From the NCBI RefSeq assembly GCF_026586805.1, contig NZ_JAPFHA010000007.1, positions 114,138 to 178,137 of the forward strand: a DNA stretch of 64,000 nucleotides, written 5' to 3'. Origin of the DNA: Niveibacterium sp. 24ML. Lineage in GTDB: Bacteria; Pseudomonadota; Gammaproteobacteria; Burkholderiales; Rhodocyclaceae. A program made the translations under genes and the position numbers. Positions 16,722 to 28,155 of this stretch are shown one piece after another. Below the pieces are notes generated by a model that had not been told where the DNA came from, ran no database searches, and was given only the letters and a program-made list of their open reading frames with translations. The number at the start of each line of letters is the position of its first letter. The first letter of the stretch is position 1.

Positions 16722-18812
16722 ATGAATGAATCAGAAAGCGCTGCGCCGGCGGAATGGACGCCTCTGCAGGAGGCCTATATCCAGAAGCTGTATGCGACTT
16801 ACCAGGCGAATCTCTACTTCTTGCGAGCGCACTTTCCTGCAGTCTTTGACACCTTGATGGCGTCGAAGCTGCCTGCGCCATTTGAAGTGGATGCGCAGGC
16901 ACGCATGACGATCTTCAGCGGCAAGCATGCCGGCGGCGTTCGCGACTTCACCGATCTGGGCCGTGTGCTGCTCAACGAGTTTGAGCTTTCAACCGACGGT
17001 ACAAGGATCTGGGTTGAAGCGGGCTACCTTGAGAATCCAGCAGAGATTACCGACTACGCGGGGAATCCCGACTTCTTCCGGCCCGTCGAGCACCGCTTCC
17101 GCGCCGAGATTGTTCGCCGTTTTCATGAGCGCTGCCCGCGGCCCGAACAGCGCCATCGGCGGCCTGTATTCGGTGATCATGTGCTGCCTGTCGTGATTGT
17201 GTTTGGTAGCGGCTTTGGCTGGCACCTTGAACGCCTGGTCGATGAGTACGAAATCTTCCATTTGTTCATTGTCGATACCGATGTCGAGCGCTTGAACATG
17301 TCGCTCTATTTCGTCGACTACATCGCTTTGCATCAACGCTTCGAGCGCAACGGGCGCACCTTCTCGATAGCCTTGCACGATGACAACGAGTTGCTCGCCG
17401 CCAGCGTACTGGCGACGATCCAGAAGCATGCTGCGCCATACATGGTTCAGGGCGCGGCGCTGTTTTTCCACGATTACGATTCCGAACGCGTTCATGACCT
17501 CTGGAAGCGTATCGGCGCCGACATGACGAAGTTGTTTCGCGGTTGGGGCTTCTTCGATGATGAGGTTCTTGGCCTTCGCCATGCCGTTGAAAACGCGATG
17601 GCGCGGCGACCGGTCTTTGTCGGCGGCGGGGTAGTGCCGACCGATGCCGTGGCGGTGGTGGTTGGCGCAGGGCCTTCGCTAGACACGTTGTTGCCGGTGT
17701 TGCGGGCTCACCGTGATCAGGTGGTTGTGTTTTCCTGTGGCACGGCAATCTCGGCGCTTGCCAATGCCGGGGTTGATCCGGACTTTCATATCGAGATCGA
17801 GCGCACCGCGGCGACCTACCGGATTCTCGATACACCGCGGACACGGGCCGTCCTGGCGCGCACGCCGCTGCTCACCTCGGCAATCATGTATCCCGGCGTC
17901 TTCGACCTCTCGCCGAATCCGGCCATGTTCCTCAAGGACATCGATTTCGGTTCGAACATGCTTGATTTCGACCGCCGCTTGCCACGGGTTCGCACCAACC
18001 CCACCTGCACGAATGGTGGGCTCGATCTGGCCTTGAAGATGGGGTTCCGCAAGGTCTTCCTCTTTGGCGTCGACCTTGGCTTCCACCCGGATGGTGCACA
18101 CCATTCCCGCAACTCGATCTACTACAACGGCGAGGCCAAGGGTGACTACCTCACGGGTGTCGTTGCCGGCACAAACTGGCTGCACCGCAGTGGCAACCCG
18201 GTACCCGGCAATTTTTGCGAGACCGTCTTGTCGACCGAGCAACTGACCTACTCGCGCGATGTGTTGCAGGTATCGATTGCCGCCCACCCGGACGCGGTGG
18301 TGTACAACCCCAACGACGGCGCCCGCATTGCCTGGACAGAACGGATCCGGCCTGAAGAAATCCGTATCGATGCCTCGCCGGCCTCGCGACAGGCTGCGAT
18401 CACGGCCGTCTCAAGCGCGTTCATGCGCGGCGTTCTGGATGACATGCCGGGAAACATCGCCAATCTGCTTGCGCAACTTGACGCCGTGATCGCAGACCTC
18501 ACCGAACTCTTCGCCCGGCCGCTTCAACGCAAGGCGGACCTCTTCGTGCGCCTGGCCGATATGCATGCGTACTTCTTCAAGGCCGAGCATCAGGATAGCC
18601 AGGTGTTCCCTCTGGTCCGCGGGTCCATGCAGCACATGGGGCGCTTTGCCAACGACTGTTTTGCGCTGATGAAGGATGAGGCCGACGCGCTGAGCTACGG
18701 TGCCGAGGTGTTTGATCTCCTGCTCGAGTTCCTGCGGGCAGGGCGCGAGAACATCCTTGCATTGCATACCCTTGCAAGTACGGGGACACTGCCGGAAAAA
18801 AGGGAGGAGTGA
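16722..18812 (+). CDS. maf: Motility accessory factor Maf (DUF115), flagellin nonulosonic-acid transferase
   Basis: The 696-residue product carries the MAF/DUF115 (MptE-like) domain. Its central motif VVVGAGPSLDTLLPVL is at about residues 310-326, followed by DPDFHIEIERT and FLFGVDLGFHPDGAHHSRN. Maf proteins transfer CMP-activated pseudaminic or related acids to Ser/Thr of flagellin in the cytoplasm before export. Divergence from fliC and direct coupling to pseB (3 nt gap) support that role. The start at 16722 is chosen because the upstream extension lacks family character; the Shine-Dalgarno is weak. Confidence 0.9.
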   Translation: MNESESAAPAEWTPLQEAYIQKLYATYQANLYFLRAHFPAVFDTLMASKLPAPFEVDAQARMTIFSGKHAGGVRDFTDLGRVLLNEFELSTDGTRIWVEAGYLENPAEITDYAGNPDFFRPVEHRFRAEIVRRFHERCPRPEQRHRRPVFGDHVLPVVIVFGSGFGWHLERLVDEYEIFHLFIVDTDVERLNMSLYFVDYIALHQRFERNGRTFSIALHDDNELLAASVLATIQKHAAPYMVQGAALFFHDYDSERVHDLWKRIGADMTKLFRGWGFFDDEVLGLRHAVENAMARRPVFVGGGVVPTDAVAVVVGAGPSLDTLLPVLRAHRDQVVVFSCGTAISALANAGVDPDFHIEIERTAATYRILDTPRTRAVLARTPLLTSAIMYPGVFDLSPNPAMFLKDIDFGSNMLDFDRRLPRVRTNPTCTNGGLDLALKMGFRKVFLFGVDLGFHPDGAHHSRNSIYYNGEAKGDYLTGVVAGTNWLHRSGNPVPGNFCETVLSTEQLTYSRDVLQVSIAAHPDAVVYNPNDGARIAWTERIRPEEIRIDASPASRQAAITAVSSAFMRGVLDDMPGNIANLLAQLDAVIADLTELFARPLQRKADLFVRLADMHAYFFKAEHQDSQVFPLVRGSMQHMGRFANDCFALMKDEADALSYGAEVFDLLLEFLRAGRENILALHTLASTGTLPEKREE

Positions 18813-20952
<2,140 letters not shown>

Positions 20953-20956
<4 letters not shown>

Positions 20957-21648
20957 AACTGTGCGTGATTCCCGCCCGGGGCGGCAGCAAGCGCATTCCG
21001 CGCAAGAATATCCGCTCGTTTGCCGCCCGGCCGATGATCGCGTGGTCGATTACCGCGGCGCTGGAAAGCAGGCTTTTCGACCGTGTTGTGGTGTCGACCG
21101 ACGATGCCGGCATTGCCGCGGTGGCGCAGGAGTGGGGCGCGCAAGTGCCGTTCACCCGCCCGCCAGCGTTGTCGGACGACCATGTTGGCACCGCGCCGGT
21201 GGTGGTGCATGCGATCGATTGGCATGCGGCGGCAGGCGAAACGCCGACAACGGTGTGTTGCCTCTATGCAACCGCGCCATTCGTCAGGGCGCAGGATCTG
21301 ATCGCAGCCAACGCGGTGCTTCAGGAAAGCGGCGCCTGTTTCGTGTTCACCGCGACGACCTTCGACTTTCCGATCCTGCGTGCAATCACGCTGGATGCGC
21401 AGGGCCAGCTCGGGCCGATGTTTCCCGAGTACATCGGCAAGCGTTCGCAGGATCTTCCTGAAGCCTTTCACGACGCCGGCCAGTTCTACATCGGCGACGC
21501 GCAGCACTGGCGCGACAACGTACCGATGTTCGGGCCGCGTGCGCAGATGTTCCTGCTGCCCCGCCATCGGGTGCAGGACATCGATACCGAAGAGGACTGG
21601 CGCAGGGCCGAGTGGCTGTTCCGCGCGATGCGCGAAGTCGGCGAATGA
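20953..21648 (+). CDS. pseF: CMP-pseudaminic acid synthetase (pseudaminate cytidylyltransferase)
   Basis: The 231-residue nucleotidyltransferase has the start MKLCVIPARGGSKRIPRKNI, the CTP-binding signature of CMP-nonulosonate synthetases. It also has ATAPFV and the QFYIGD/HRVQDIDTEEDW tail typical of PseF. The ATG overlaps the pseC stop (ATGA) and the stop overlaps pseG. It activates Pse as CMP-Pse for Maf. Confidence 0.95.
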
Positions 21649-22688
21649 AGGTCGTCTTTCGTGCTGATGCGTCCCCGGCTATCGGCCACGGCCATGTCAT
21701 GCGCTGCCTTGCACTTGCCGACGCGCTGCGCGTTCACGGCGCGCAGTGCATCTTCGTGTGCCGGCGAGGGGGCGACGCGGCTGCTGCGGCGGTGAGCGCG
21801 GCAGGGTTCGCCCTGCGCGTGATCGTCGCCAGTGATGGTGAGCTGCATGCCGACGCGGCCGCGACATCGGCGGCGCTGGCGGGCGATTCGGTCACGGATT
21901 GGCTCGTCGTTGATCACTACCAGCTTGACGCAGCATGGGAATCGGCCTTGTCGGCCCAGGTGGGGGCGGTGATGGCCATCGACGATCTGGCCGATCGGCC
22001 GCACGCTTGCCGCTTGCTGCTCGATCAGAACTGGCACGACGATCCGGCCGCGCGCTACGCAGGCCTGCTGCCTCCGGGCTGTGACACCCTGTTTGGCCCG
22101 GCATGGGCGCTCCTTAGATCGGAGTTTGCAGCCGCCCGCGCAACTCGCCCGGCAAGGCGCGATCAGCCGCATCGGGTGCTCGTGTGTTTCGGTGGTGGCG
22201 ATGCACCGAACGCGACCGGGCAAGTGCTGCAGGCCTTGGCGCCGCTTGCGCCGCGCTTTGAGCTGGACGTTGTGGTTGGCGCAGGGAACCCGCACCAGCA
22301 CGCACTGCGCGATCTTTGCCGCAGTCTGCCTGGCGCGAGCCTTACGATCGGCGCGGGTGATGTTGCGCACCGCATGGCCGCCGCGGATCTGTTCATCGGC
22401 GCGGGCGGCACGATGACGTGGGAGCGCGCTTGTCTTGGGCTACCCGGCATCACGATCGCGATTGCGGATAACCAGTTGGCGCTGAGCCGCCGGCTGGCTG
22501 CAGCCGGCGAGGGGATCGATCTCGGCAGCTTGTCGCCGGACGCGCTTGCGCGATTGCCCGCGGCGGTCGAAGCCATGCTTGCCGATGCAGATTCGCTGCA
22601 GAAGATGAGTGAGGCGCTCTCGCGCCGTTGCGATGGCCTGGGCGCCGCGCGGGTTGCGGAACGGCTCTACGGCTTGCGCGCGAGCTGA
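21645..22688 (+). CDS. pseG: UDP-2,4-diacetamido-2,4,6-trideoxy-L-altropyranose hydrolase
   Basis: The 347-residue GT-B-fold hydrolase removes UDP from the diacetamido sugar before condensation with PEP. It has the N-terminal FRADASPAIGHGHVMRCLAL with the catalytic His, FGGGDAPN, and the nucleotide-binding GAGGTMTWERACLGLP. It ends in a 22-nt tail-to-tail overlap with pseH on the other strand. Confidence 0.95.
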   Translation: MKVVFRADASPAIGHGHVMRCLALADALRVHGAQCIFVCRRGGDAAAAAVSAAGFALRVIVASDGELHADAAATSAALAGDSVTDWLVVDHYQLDAAWESALSAQVGAVMAIDDLADRPHACRLLLDQNWHDDPAARYAGLLPPGCDTLFGPAWALLRSEFAAARATRPARRDQPHRVLVCFGGGDAPNATGQVLQALAPLAPRFELDVVVGAGNPHQHALRDLCRSLPGASLTIGAGDVAHRMAAADLFIGAGGTMTWERACLGLPGITIAIADNQLALSRRLAAAGEGIDLGSLSPDALARLPAAVEAMLADADSLQKMSEALSRRCDGLGAARVAERLYGLRAS

Positions 22689-23176
22689 ACCACGTCGAAC
22701 ACCGCTTCGCCGCGGCGGCGCTGGTAGCGCCCGGTCTCGCGAAAGCGATGGCGCAAATGCATTTGCAGCACGGCGGTGTTGAACGCGAACACCTCACAAC
22801 GCACTTCGTTTGCGCCAAGTTGTGCTTGCGCCCAGGCGAGCGACGCGACTTCCATGCCATTCCAGGCCCGCAGCCGCTCGAGCCCGTCGGCGAAGCCGTC
22901 TGGATCGAGGTAGAAGCCCCATAGCCAGGCGCAGTCGTCGTCGGCGCAGCGCGAGAAGGTCACCACGCCGCAGGGCGTAGCCTGGTGTTCGATCACCAGC
23001 AGCTGGTAGTCATCGCGGGTTTTGAGGCTGGCCCACCAGCGCGCATGTTCGGCGGCGCTGATCTCATGCTCGGTGAACATCACGCGGCGCACCTCTGGGT
23101 GGTTGCGCCAGCGCAAGATGGTGGCGGCATCTGCATCGACCGCCTTGCGCAAGATGGTGTTCTGCGGCGCGTTCAT
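22667..23176 (-). CDS. pseH: GNAT N-acetyltransferase, PseH type
   Basis: This 169-residue GNAT protein has the PseH pattern: the DADAATILRWRNHPEVRRVM start, HARWWASL, and GFYLDPDG in place of the usual acetyl-CoA loop region. It would N-acetylate UDP-4-amino-sugar with acetyl-CoA between PseC and PseG. The start at 23174-23176 overlaps the stop of the LuxC-like gene (ATGA), so it is the last gene of the minus-strand operon rather than of the pseBCFG operon. Convergent with pseG. Confidence 0.88.
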   Translation of the reverse strand: MNAPQNTILRKAVDADAATILRWRNHPEVRRVMFTEHEISAAEHARWWASLKTRDDYQLLVIEHQATPCGVVTFSRCADDDCAWLWGFYLDPDGFADGLERLRAWNGMEVASLAWAQAQLGANEVRCEVFAFNTAVLQMHLRHRFRETGRYQRRRGEAVFDVVQLARKP

Positions 23177-24384
23177 GCGATCACCACATGACGCGAGAAG
23201 GCCATCAGCAGGTCGTGCCCGTCCCAACAATCGCCAAAGCGCAGCGCATCGCCGATGGGCACCACCCGGTCCACGGCGCGGTCGGGCAGGGTTTGCACCC
23301 AGTCGGTGAGTGCCGCGCGCTCAAAACCGAAGTAGGCGACCGTCTGATCGGCTGCGACGAACAGGTCGCGCGTGTCGCCGAGATGTGCGCGCGTGATCTC
23401 GTAGAACAGGCCGTAACCGCAGTGCCCGCCGCGCAGCTCGGGGGTAAACGTGTCGGCATCGAGCCGCAGTGGCCAATCGCTGAGGCTGCCGTGCGGTTTG
23501 ACGTCCCCCGCTGCGGCGGCACGGTGGGCCGCGACGAGCCGGTTCGCCAGTTCGCTGGCATCCGGCGTTTCGCCGCGGCGGGCGAGTTCCTCGCGCACAG
23601 CTTGCCAGAATCGGTTCTTTGCCTGGGCAACCTGGGTCGTGGCGCCAATCCACACCACGGCGCGTGGCGACGAGCAGGCCTGCTGCGAAAACCAGAATGC
23701 ATCGTTGTGGAAGGCACTTGCGAGGCGGCTGATGGTGTCGTCGTCCGCGTTGATGAGCGAAGCGGCATCGAGCAGCGCCCAGGATTGGCGATCCGGGAAC
23801 ACGAGTTCGGTTGCGAGCGGCGGTAGGGGGATGCGGCGAAAGTGCGCCACCGTCTCGTTTCCGCCCCACACGACGCGTAAGCCGCAGCGGGCCGATAGCT
23901 CGGCGCTGATTGCGTCGTCACGTTCGTAGGCAAGGACAGCATTGCACGCGGCAATGTGCGGATGCGCGGCGAGCGTGTCGGCAAGCAGTTGCAGCAAGGT
24001 CGCGCGATGCGCATTGTCGCGGCGCGAGATCCGCACGATGTTCCGGTTGCCACACAGCAGCGAGAGGAACCAGCTGTACACGAAGACCGCGTCCACATTC
24101 GCCGGCGCGACATGGAACACAACGCCCCGCGGTCGTAGCACGCCGCTGGCGGCCAGCCTTGCGTGCCTTTGCCGCAGCACCTCGACCGCTGCAGGGCGGA
24201 ACCAGTAGCCCAGCGCGACCAGCTCCGGGGCGCTTCGCAAGGCATGGTCTTGCAACAGCCGTGTGGAGAAATCGGTGAGGAAGGCGAGCGTCCTGGTGTC
24301 AAAGGCCTGCAGGGTGCGCTCGCCAAGGCCGTCGATTTGGGCGCGTGCGTCGGCGTCGGCACGGTGCGGGAGAATCAGATCCAT
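23173..24384 (-). CDS. LuxC-like acyl-CoA/acyl-protein reductase
   Basis: The 403-residue aldehyde-dehydrogenase-superfamily protein resembles LuxC. It has the VVFHVAPANVDAVFVYSWF region, the GNRNIVRISRR segment and a likely catalytic Cys in FSQQACSSPRAV (about residue 253). LuxC reduces an activated acyl thioester with NADPH to an aldehyde. No luxAB is present, so bioluminescence is excluded. With the LuxE-like, AMP-ligase, SDR and ACP genes it forms an acyl-handling cassette in a flagellar glycan locus. The start at 24382-24384 removes a non-conserved extension. Confidence 0.85.
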   Translation of the reverse strand: MDLILPHRADADARAQIDGLGERTLQAFDTRTLAFLTDFSTRLLQDHALRSAPELVALGYWFRPAAVEVLRQRHARLAASGVLRPRGVVFHVAPANVDAVFVYSWFLSLLCGNRNIVRISRRDNAHRATLLQLLADTLAAHPHIAACNAVLAYERDDAISAELSARCGLRVVWGGNETVAHFRRIPLPPLATELVFPDRQSWALLDAASLINADDDTISRLASAFHNDAFWFSQQACSSPRAVVWIGATTQVAQAKNRFWQAVREELARRGETPDASELANRLVAAHRAAAAGDVKPHGSLSDWPLRLDADTFTPELRGGHCGYGLFYEITRAHLGDTRDLFVAADQTVAYFGFERAALTDWVQTLPDRAVDRVVPIGDALRFGDCWDGHDLLMAFSRHVVIA

Positions 24385-24391
24385 GGCGTCC

Positions 24392-25465
24392 TCATGCCGC
24401 GCGGGTGTCACTGCAGCCGCGCAGCTCCGCGCGCGGCAGGCGGCCATCGACCCGAAGCGCGCGCCCCATTCGCCCGCAGGGGCAATCGTCCTCGCCGAGA
24501 ATGGCGCCGATGTCTTCGGTCAGCAGGCTGTGGCCGGGGTAGCTGCCGGGCAGGTCGCTGAGCAGTTGAATCACACCGGTGCTGCCTAGTGGCAACGGGG
24601 CGAGGCTGATCGGATCGCGCACGATCGCCTCGGCATAGTCTGGTGTGTGCAGCCGCCCGGCGCCGCATTCCATGAAGATCGAGCCGACCTGTTCGGCCAT
24701 GCCGTAGTAGTTATGCACCTGTTCGATGCCGAGCACTTCGGCCACCGCTTGTTTGAACTGCGAATTGCCAACCTGCTGGTCGGTCAGCCGTTTCCAGCCG
24801 CCGCCGTGCAACATGATGCTCCCCGGCGGAAACGCCAGGCGCTCGCCGCGCGAGCGAAGCGTCTGCACGAGATCGCGCCACACCACAAACGTGAAGCCAA
24901 ACACCAGCACTGCTTCGTCGGCGAAGCGGGTGACGAAGTCGCGCACCGCATCGAGATCCAGGCTCAGGTCCGGTTTCAGCGCGTAGCTGTGCTGGCGGCC
25001 GAAGTTGCCGAAGCCGAGCACCGCAGCGCCGCGCGCCGATAGCGCCTCGCCGGAGCGCAGCAAGTCATTGCGGTCGACCACCAGCATCGGCCGGCGGGCA
25101 CGACCCAGCACATCGCCGACGATGCGCGCGAGCGCACGCGTCTGGTTGGCCGCTGTGTCATGATCAAGCAGCACGCGCGAAGGCAGGCTGCCGCTGGTGC
25201 CAGACGAACGCAGCTCGCGAACGATCTGTTCGTCTGGAATGCTGGCGAGCCGCAGGTGCTTGAAGATGCCAACGGGAAGCCAGGGCAGGGCTTCAAGCGA
25301 GTCGGCGGCGCGCCAGTCGGCATGCAGGGAATCGAGCATCCGCGCGTAGGGGGCGCAGTGGGCGTAGTGCTGTGCGGTGAGCGCGTGAAGGCGCTCGAAC
25401 AGCCGTGCGCGCTTGTCGGCCTGCGGGATCGCGAATGGGCCGACCGCTTGTAAGGTGTCAGCCAT
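24392..25465 (-). CDS. LuxE-like acyl-protein synthetase (ANL-fold)
   Basis: This 357-residue protein matches the LuxE/acyl-protein synthetase domain. It has SSGTSGSLPSRVLLD (AMP-binding loop), HGGGWKRL, and NYYGMAEQVGSIFMEC. The family activates a carboxylate with ATP and transfers it to a protein or reductase thiol. A late Cys-rich segment (EDDCPCGRMGRAL) is typical of the family. It lies 7 nt before the LuxC-like gene and overlaps the AMP-ligase gene by 8 nt. Confidence 0.87.
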   Translation of the reverse strand: MADTLQAVGPFAIPQADKRARLFERLHALTAQHYAHCAPYARMLDSLHADWRAADSLEALPWLPVGIFKHLRLASIPDEQIVRELRSSGTSGSLPSRVLLDHDTAANQTRALARIVGDVLGRARRPMLVVDRNDLLRSGEALSARGAAVLGFGNFGRQHSYALKPDLSLDLDAVRDFVTRFADEAVLVFGFTFVVWRDLVQTLRSRGERLAFPPGSIMLHGGGWKRLTDQQVGNSQFKQAVAEVLGIEQVHNYYGMAEQVGSIFMECGAGRLHTPDYAEAIVRDPISLAPLPLGSTGVIQLLSDLPGSYPGHSLLTEDIGAILGEDDCPCGRMGRALRVDGRLPRAELRGCSDTRAA

Positions 25466-26849
25466 CGGTTTGGCCCTTCAGTTGCAGGCGCAGCGCCGGG
25501 TAATCCAGTTTGCCGGAGCTTGTGAGCGGGAACTCGATGACGCTGCAAACGCGCAAGCCGCTCGGATGTACGCCCAGCGTGCTGCGCAGCACCTCAAGTG
25601 CAGCCGCTTCTTGGCGCGAGTCGGTCAGCACCACGCGTAGTGCGTCGTCTTCATCGAGTGCGGCGACCGCACTGCCGAGCCGAGCGCCGAGTAGCGTCTC
25701 GACTTCATCGAGATTCACACGATTGCCGAACACCTTGGCGATCCGCTTGATGCGGCCGGTGAGCCAGAAGATGCCGTCTTCATCCTGGCGAGCGAGGTCG
25801 CCGGTGTGTAACACGCCGTTCAAGGTGTCGCCCCAAGCAAGCTCGTCGCGGGATTCGGCGTAGCCGAGCATGACATTGGGGCCGCGATAGACAAGTTCGC
25901 CCTCGTCACCCAGTGAGAGGGCGCCGCCGGGAATCGCCTTGCCAATGGCGCCGAGTTTGGTGGCCAACAGGTCGGGTGGCAGATAGGCAATCCGTGCGGT
26001 GGCCTCGGTCTGCCCATACATCACGAAGAAGCGCCAGCCCTGGGCCTCGGAAACCCGGCGGAAGTGTTCAGTCAGTTCCGGTGACAGGCGGCCCCCGGCC
26101 TGTGTCAGCGTGCGTAGCGACGGCAGGGACATGCGCTCGATGCGCAGGCGAGCCAGCATTTGCCATGTGAAGGGCACGCCCGCCAACGACGTCGCACCAC
26201 CTTCGCGGAAAAGATCCCAGAACGGGCGTGAGGTGACTGCGTCGTCGGTCAGGAGCGCTGCCGCACCCACGTGCAGATGGCTGTTGATGACCGATAGCCC
26301 GTAGGAGTAGTGCATCGGCAGCGTCGTGATCGGCCGCTCGCTGCTGTTCAGTTCAAGATACTCGGCGATCGACGCCGCGTTCGCAGCCAGGTTGGCGTAG
26401 CTCAGACGCACCATCCGTGGGCTGCCGGTGGTGCCGGAGGTGGACAGCAGCAGCGCCAGATCCGGGTGGATCGGGCGTTCATCGCGCGGCAGCAGGGCCA
26501 GGCGCTTGTCGTGCCAGTCGAGACCACCGCGGTCTTGCATGCGGGCACGGGGCCCGAGCAGCCAGTCGGGCAGGTAGCGTGCGATCAGCGCATCAAGCTC
26601 CGCGTCGGGGAGGGTGTCCGGCAGCAGCGCCACGCAGTCGCCCGCGCGCAGGCTTGCGAGATAGGCCGTCAGGCTCGGTACATCGTTACGGCAGAGCAGG
26701 AAGCCAAGACGTTTGTGCTCGCGCCTGCCCAGCATGGCGTTGAATCCGTCGCAGGCGGCGGTCAGTGCCCCGTAGGTAATCGTCCGCAGCGGGTTGCCGA
26801 CAAGCAATGCCGGCGCATCAGCGTCGCCCGCGAGCAAGCAGAAACTCAT
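25458..26849 (-). CDS. AMP-dependent acyl synthetase/ligase
   Basis: The 463-residue ANL-superfamily enzyme has the P-loop STSGTTGSPRMVRLSY (about 135-150), the YGQTEATARI motif, the hinge TGDLARQDEDGIFWLTGR, and the catalytic Lys near the C-terminus in SSGKLDYPAL. It would load a carboxylic acid onto CoA or onto the carrier protein at 57825-58064. Substrate is unknown. It is coupled by overlap with both neighbours. Confidence 0.88.
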   Translation of the reverse strand: MSFCLLAGDADAPALLVGNPLRTITYGALTAACDGFNAMLGRREHKRLGFLLCRNDVPSLTAYLASLRAGDCVALLPDTLPDAELDALIARYLPDWLLGPRARMQDRGGLDWHDKRLALLPRDERPIHPDLALLLSTSGTTGSPRMVRLSYANLAANAASIAEYLELNSSERPITTLPMHYSYGLSVINSHLHVGAAALLTDDAVTSRPFWDLFREGGATSLAGVPFTWQMLARLRIERMSLPSLRTLTQAGGRLSPELTEHFRRVSEAQGWRFFVMYGQTEATARIAYLPPDLLATKLGAIGKAIPGGALSLGDEGELVYRGPNVMLGYAESRDELAWGDTLNGVLHTGDLARQDEDGIFWLTGRIKRIAKVFGNRVNLDEVETLLGARLGSAVAALDEDDALRVVLTDSRQEAAALEVLRSTLGVHPSGLRVCSVIEFPLTSSGKLDYPALRLQLKGQTDG

Positions 26850-27607
26850 ACCTGCATGCCGCCGTCCACACCCAGCACCTGGCCTGTGATGTAGCCGGAA
26901 AGGTCCGACGCAAGGAACAATGCGGCGTTCGCAACTTCGTCCGGGGTTCCGGGACGACCCATGCCGATACCGGCGATGACACGTGTGCGAACCACATCCT
27001 TGTAGTGCGCGGTCATCGCTGTATCGATGAAGCCCGGCGCAATCGCGTTCACACGGATGTGTTTCGGTGCGAGCTCGCGTGCAGCGGACTTCGTTGCGCC
27101 AATGACGGCGGCCTTGCTGGCGGCATACAGGGTCTGATTCGCACCGCCGACCACACCGATGATGCTGGTCAGGTTGATGATGCTGCCGCTGCCATGCCGC
27201 GCCATCAGCCGCGCGGCGTACTGCATGTGGTGAATCGTGGCAGCGACATTGACCTGCAGGGTGCGGTCGATCGCTTCGGCGCTGATCATGCCGAGCGGCG
27301 CGTCCTGCATGATGCCGCCAGCGTTGACGAGGATGTCCAGGCGCTTGTAGGTGTTGGCAAAGCCCTTCAAGGCCGCGGCGATTGCGTCGGGGTCATCAAG
27401 GTCGTAGGCCAGTGTCGTCAGCGGGGCGAGCCCCTCTGCCCGCAGAGCTTCTACCTGGGCGGAGAGCCGCTCGGCGCTGCGGGACGCCAGCGCGACGCGC
27501 GCACCCTGTGCGATCAGCTTGCGCGCGATGGCGCCTCCGATGCCGCCGGTGGCGCCGGTTACAAGTGCTACGCGCTCACTCAGGTTGAAGCTGGTGTCGG
27601 GATGCAT
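26846..27607 (-). CDS. SDR-family 3-oxoacyl-ACP reductase-like oxidoreductase
   Basis: The 253-residue classical SDR has TGATGGIGG near the N-terminus, the NAG motif (LVNAGG), catalytic Ser in TSIIG and YAASK, and the C-terminal GQVLGVDGGMQV. It is FabG-like, so it may reduce a 3-oxoacyl group on the carrier protein to 3-hydroxyacyl. It overlaps the AMP-ligase gene by 4 nt and gmhB by 28 nt; a later start would remove the gmhB overlap. Confidence 0.88.
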   Translation of the reverse strand: MHPDTSFNLSERVALVTGATGGIGGAIARKLIAQGARVALASRSAERLSAQVEALRAEGLAPLTTLAYDLDDPDAIAAALKGFANTYKRLDILVNAGGIMQDAPLGMISAEAIDRTLQVNVAATIHHMQYAARLMARHGSGSIINLTSIIGVVGGANQTLYAASKAAVIGATKSAARELAPKHIRVNAIAPGFIDTAMTAHYKDVVRTRVIAGIGMGRPGTPDEVANAALFLASDLSGYITGQVLGVDGGMQV

Positions 27608-28155
27608 GGGGGCAAGAGATATTCGATGGCGTCGGTGAGTCGGGCTATCCGTGCGCTGGCGTGCGGATCATCCGGCGCGCTGTGCAGCGGATCGTACAAC
27701 AGCCGGTGAGCGACACCCGCCCTGGCACCGGCCTCGGTGTCGCTCAGTTTGTCGCCGATCAGGATCGACGTATCAAGCGTGATGCCGAGATCGTCGCGTG
27801 CGCGGAACAGCATGCCGGGGGCAGGCTTGCGATCCGGGGATTCGCGGCGGTACTCGCCGATCCCGTGGTCCGGATGGCTGGGGCAGTGATACACCGCCGA
27901 GAGGGGCGCGCCCGCTTCGTCGAATCGCGCACGCATCCACTGCATCAGTGCATCGAACTGCGCTTCGCTGAAGTAGCCGCGCCCGATGCCGGCTTGATTG
28001 GTGACGACGACGATACGGTAGGCCCTCGCGTGCGCGGCGCGTGCCAGCTCGAAGATGCCAGGGATGAAGCGGACGTCTTCGGCGCGATGCACGTAGCCGG
28101 GGTCTTCGTTGATCACGCCATCGCGATCGAGGAACAGGGCGCTGCAATGGTTCAT
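27580..28155 (-). CDS. gmhB: D-glycero-D-manno-heptose 1,7-bisphosphate 7-phosphatase
   Basis: The 191-residue HAD phosphatase has the nucleophile motif FLDRDGVINEDPGYV, motif II VTNQAGIGRGYF, and RKPAPGM and GDKLSDTEAG. The zinc-loop region reads YHCPSHPDHG, with fewer Cys than E. coli GmhB. In GDP-heptose synthesis it removes the 7-phosphate. It overlaps hddC by 4 nt, and hddA follows the same order, giving a GDP-heptose block. gmhA is not in the window. Confidence 0.87.
   Translation of the reverse strand: MNHCSALFLDRDGVINEDPGYVHRAEDVRFIPGIFELARAAHARAYRIVVVTNQAGIGRGYFSEAQFDALMQWMRARFDEAGAPLSAVYHCPSHPDHGIGEYRRESPDRKPAPGMLFRARDDLGITLDTSILIGDKLSDTEAGARAGVAHRLLYDPLHSAPDDPHASARIARLTDAIEYLLPPCIPTPAST

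Noticed and set aside
23173..25465. LuxC/LuxE pair as a bioluminescence system
   Set aside because: There are no luxA, luxB or luxD genes; the pair lies in a sugar-modification operon with an ACP.
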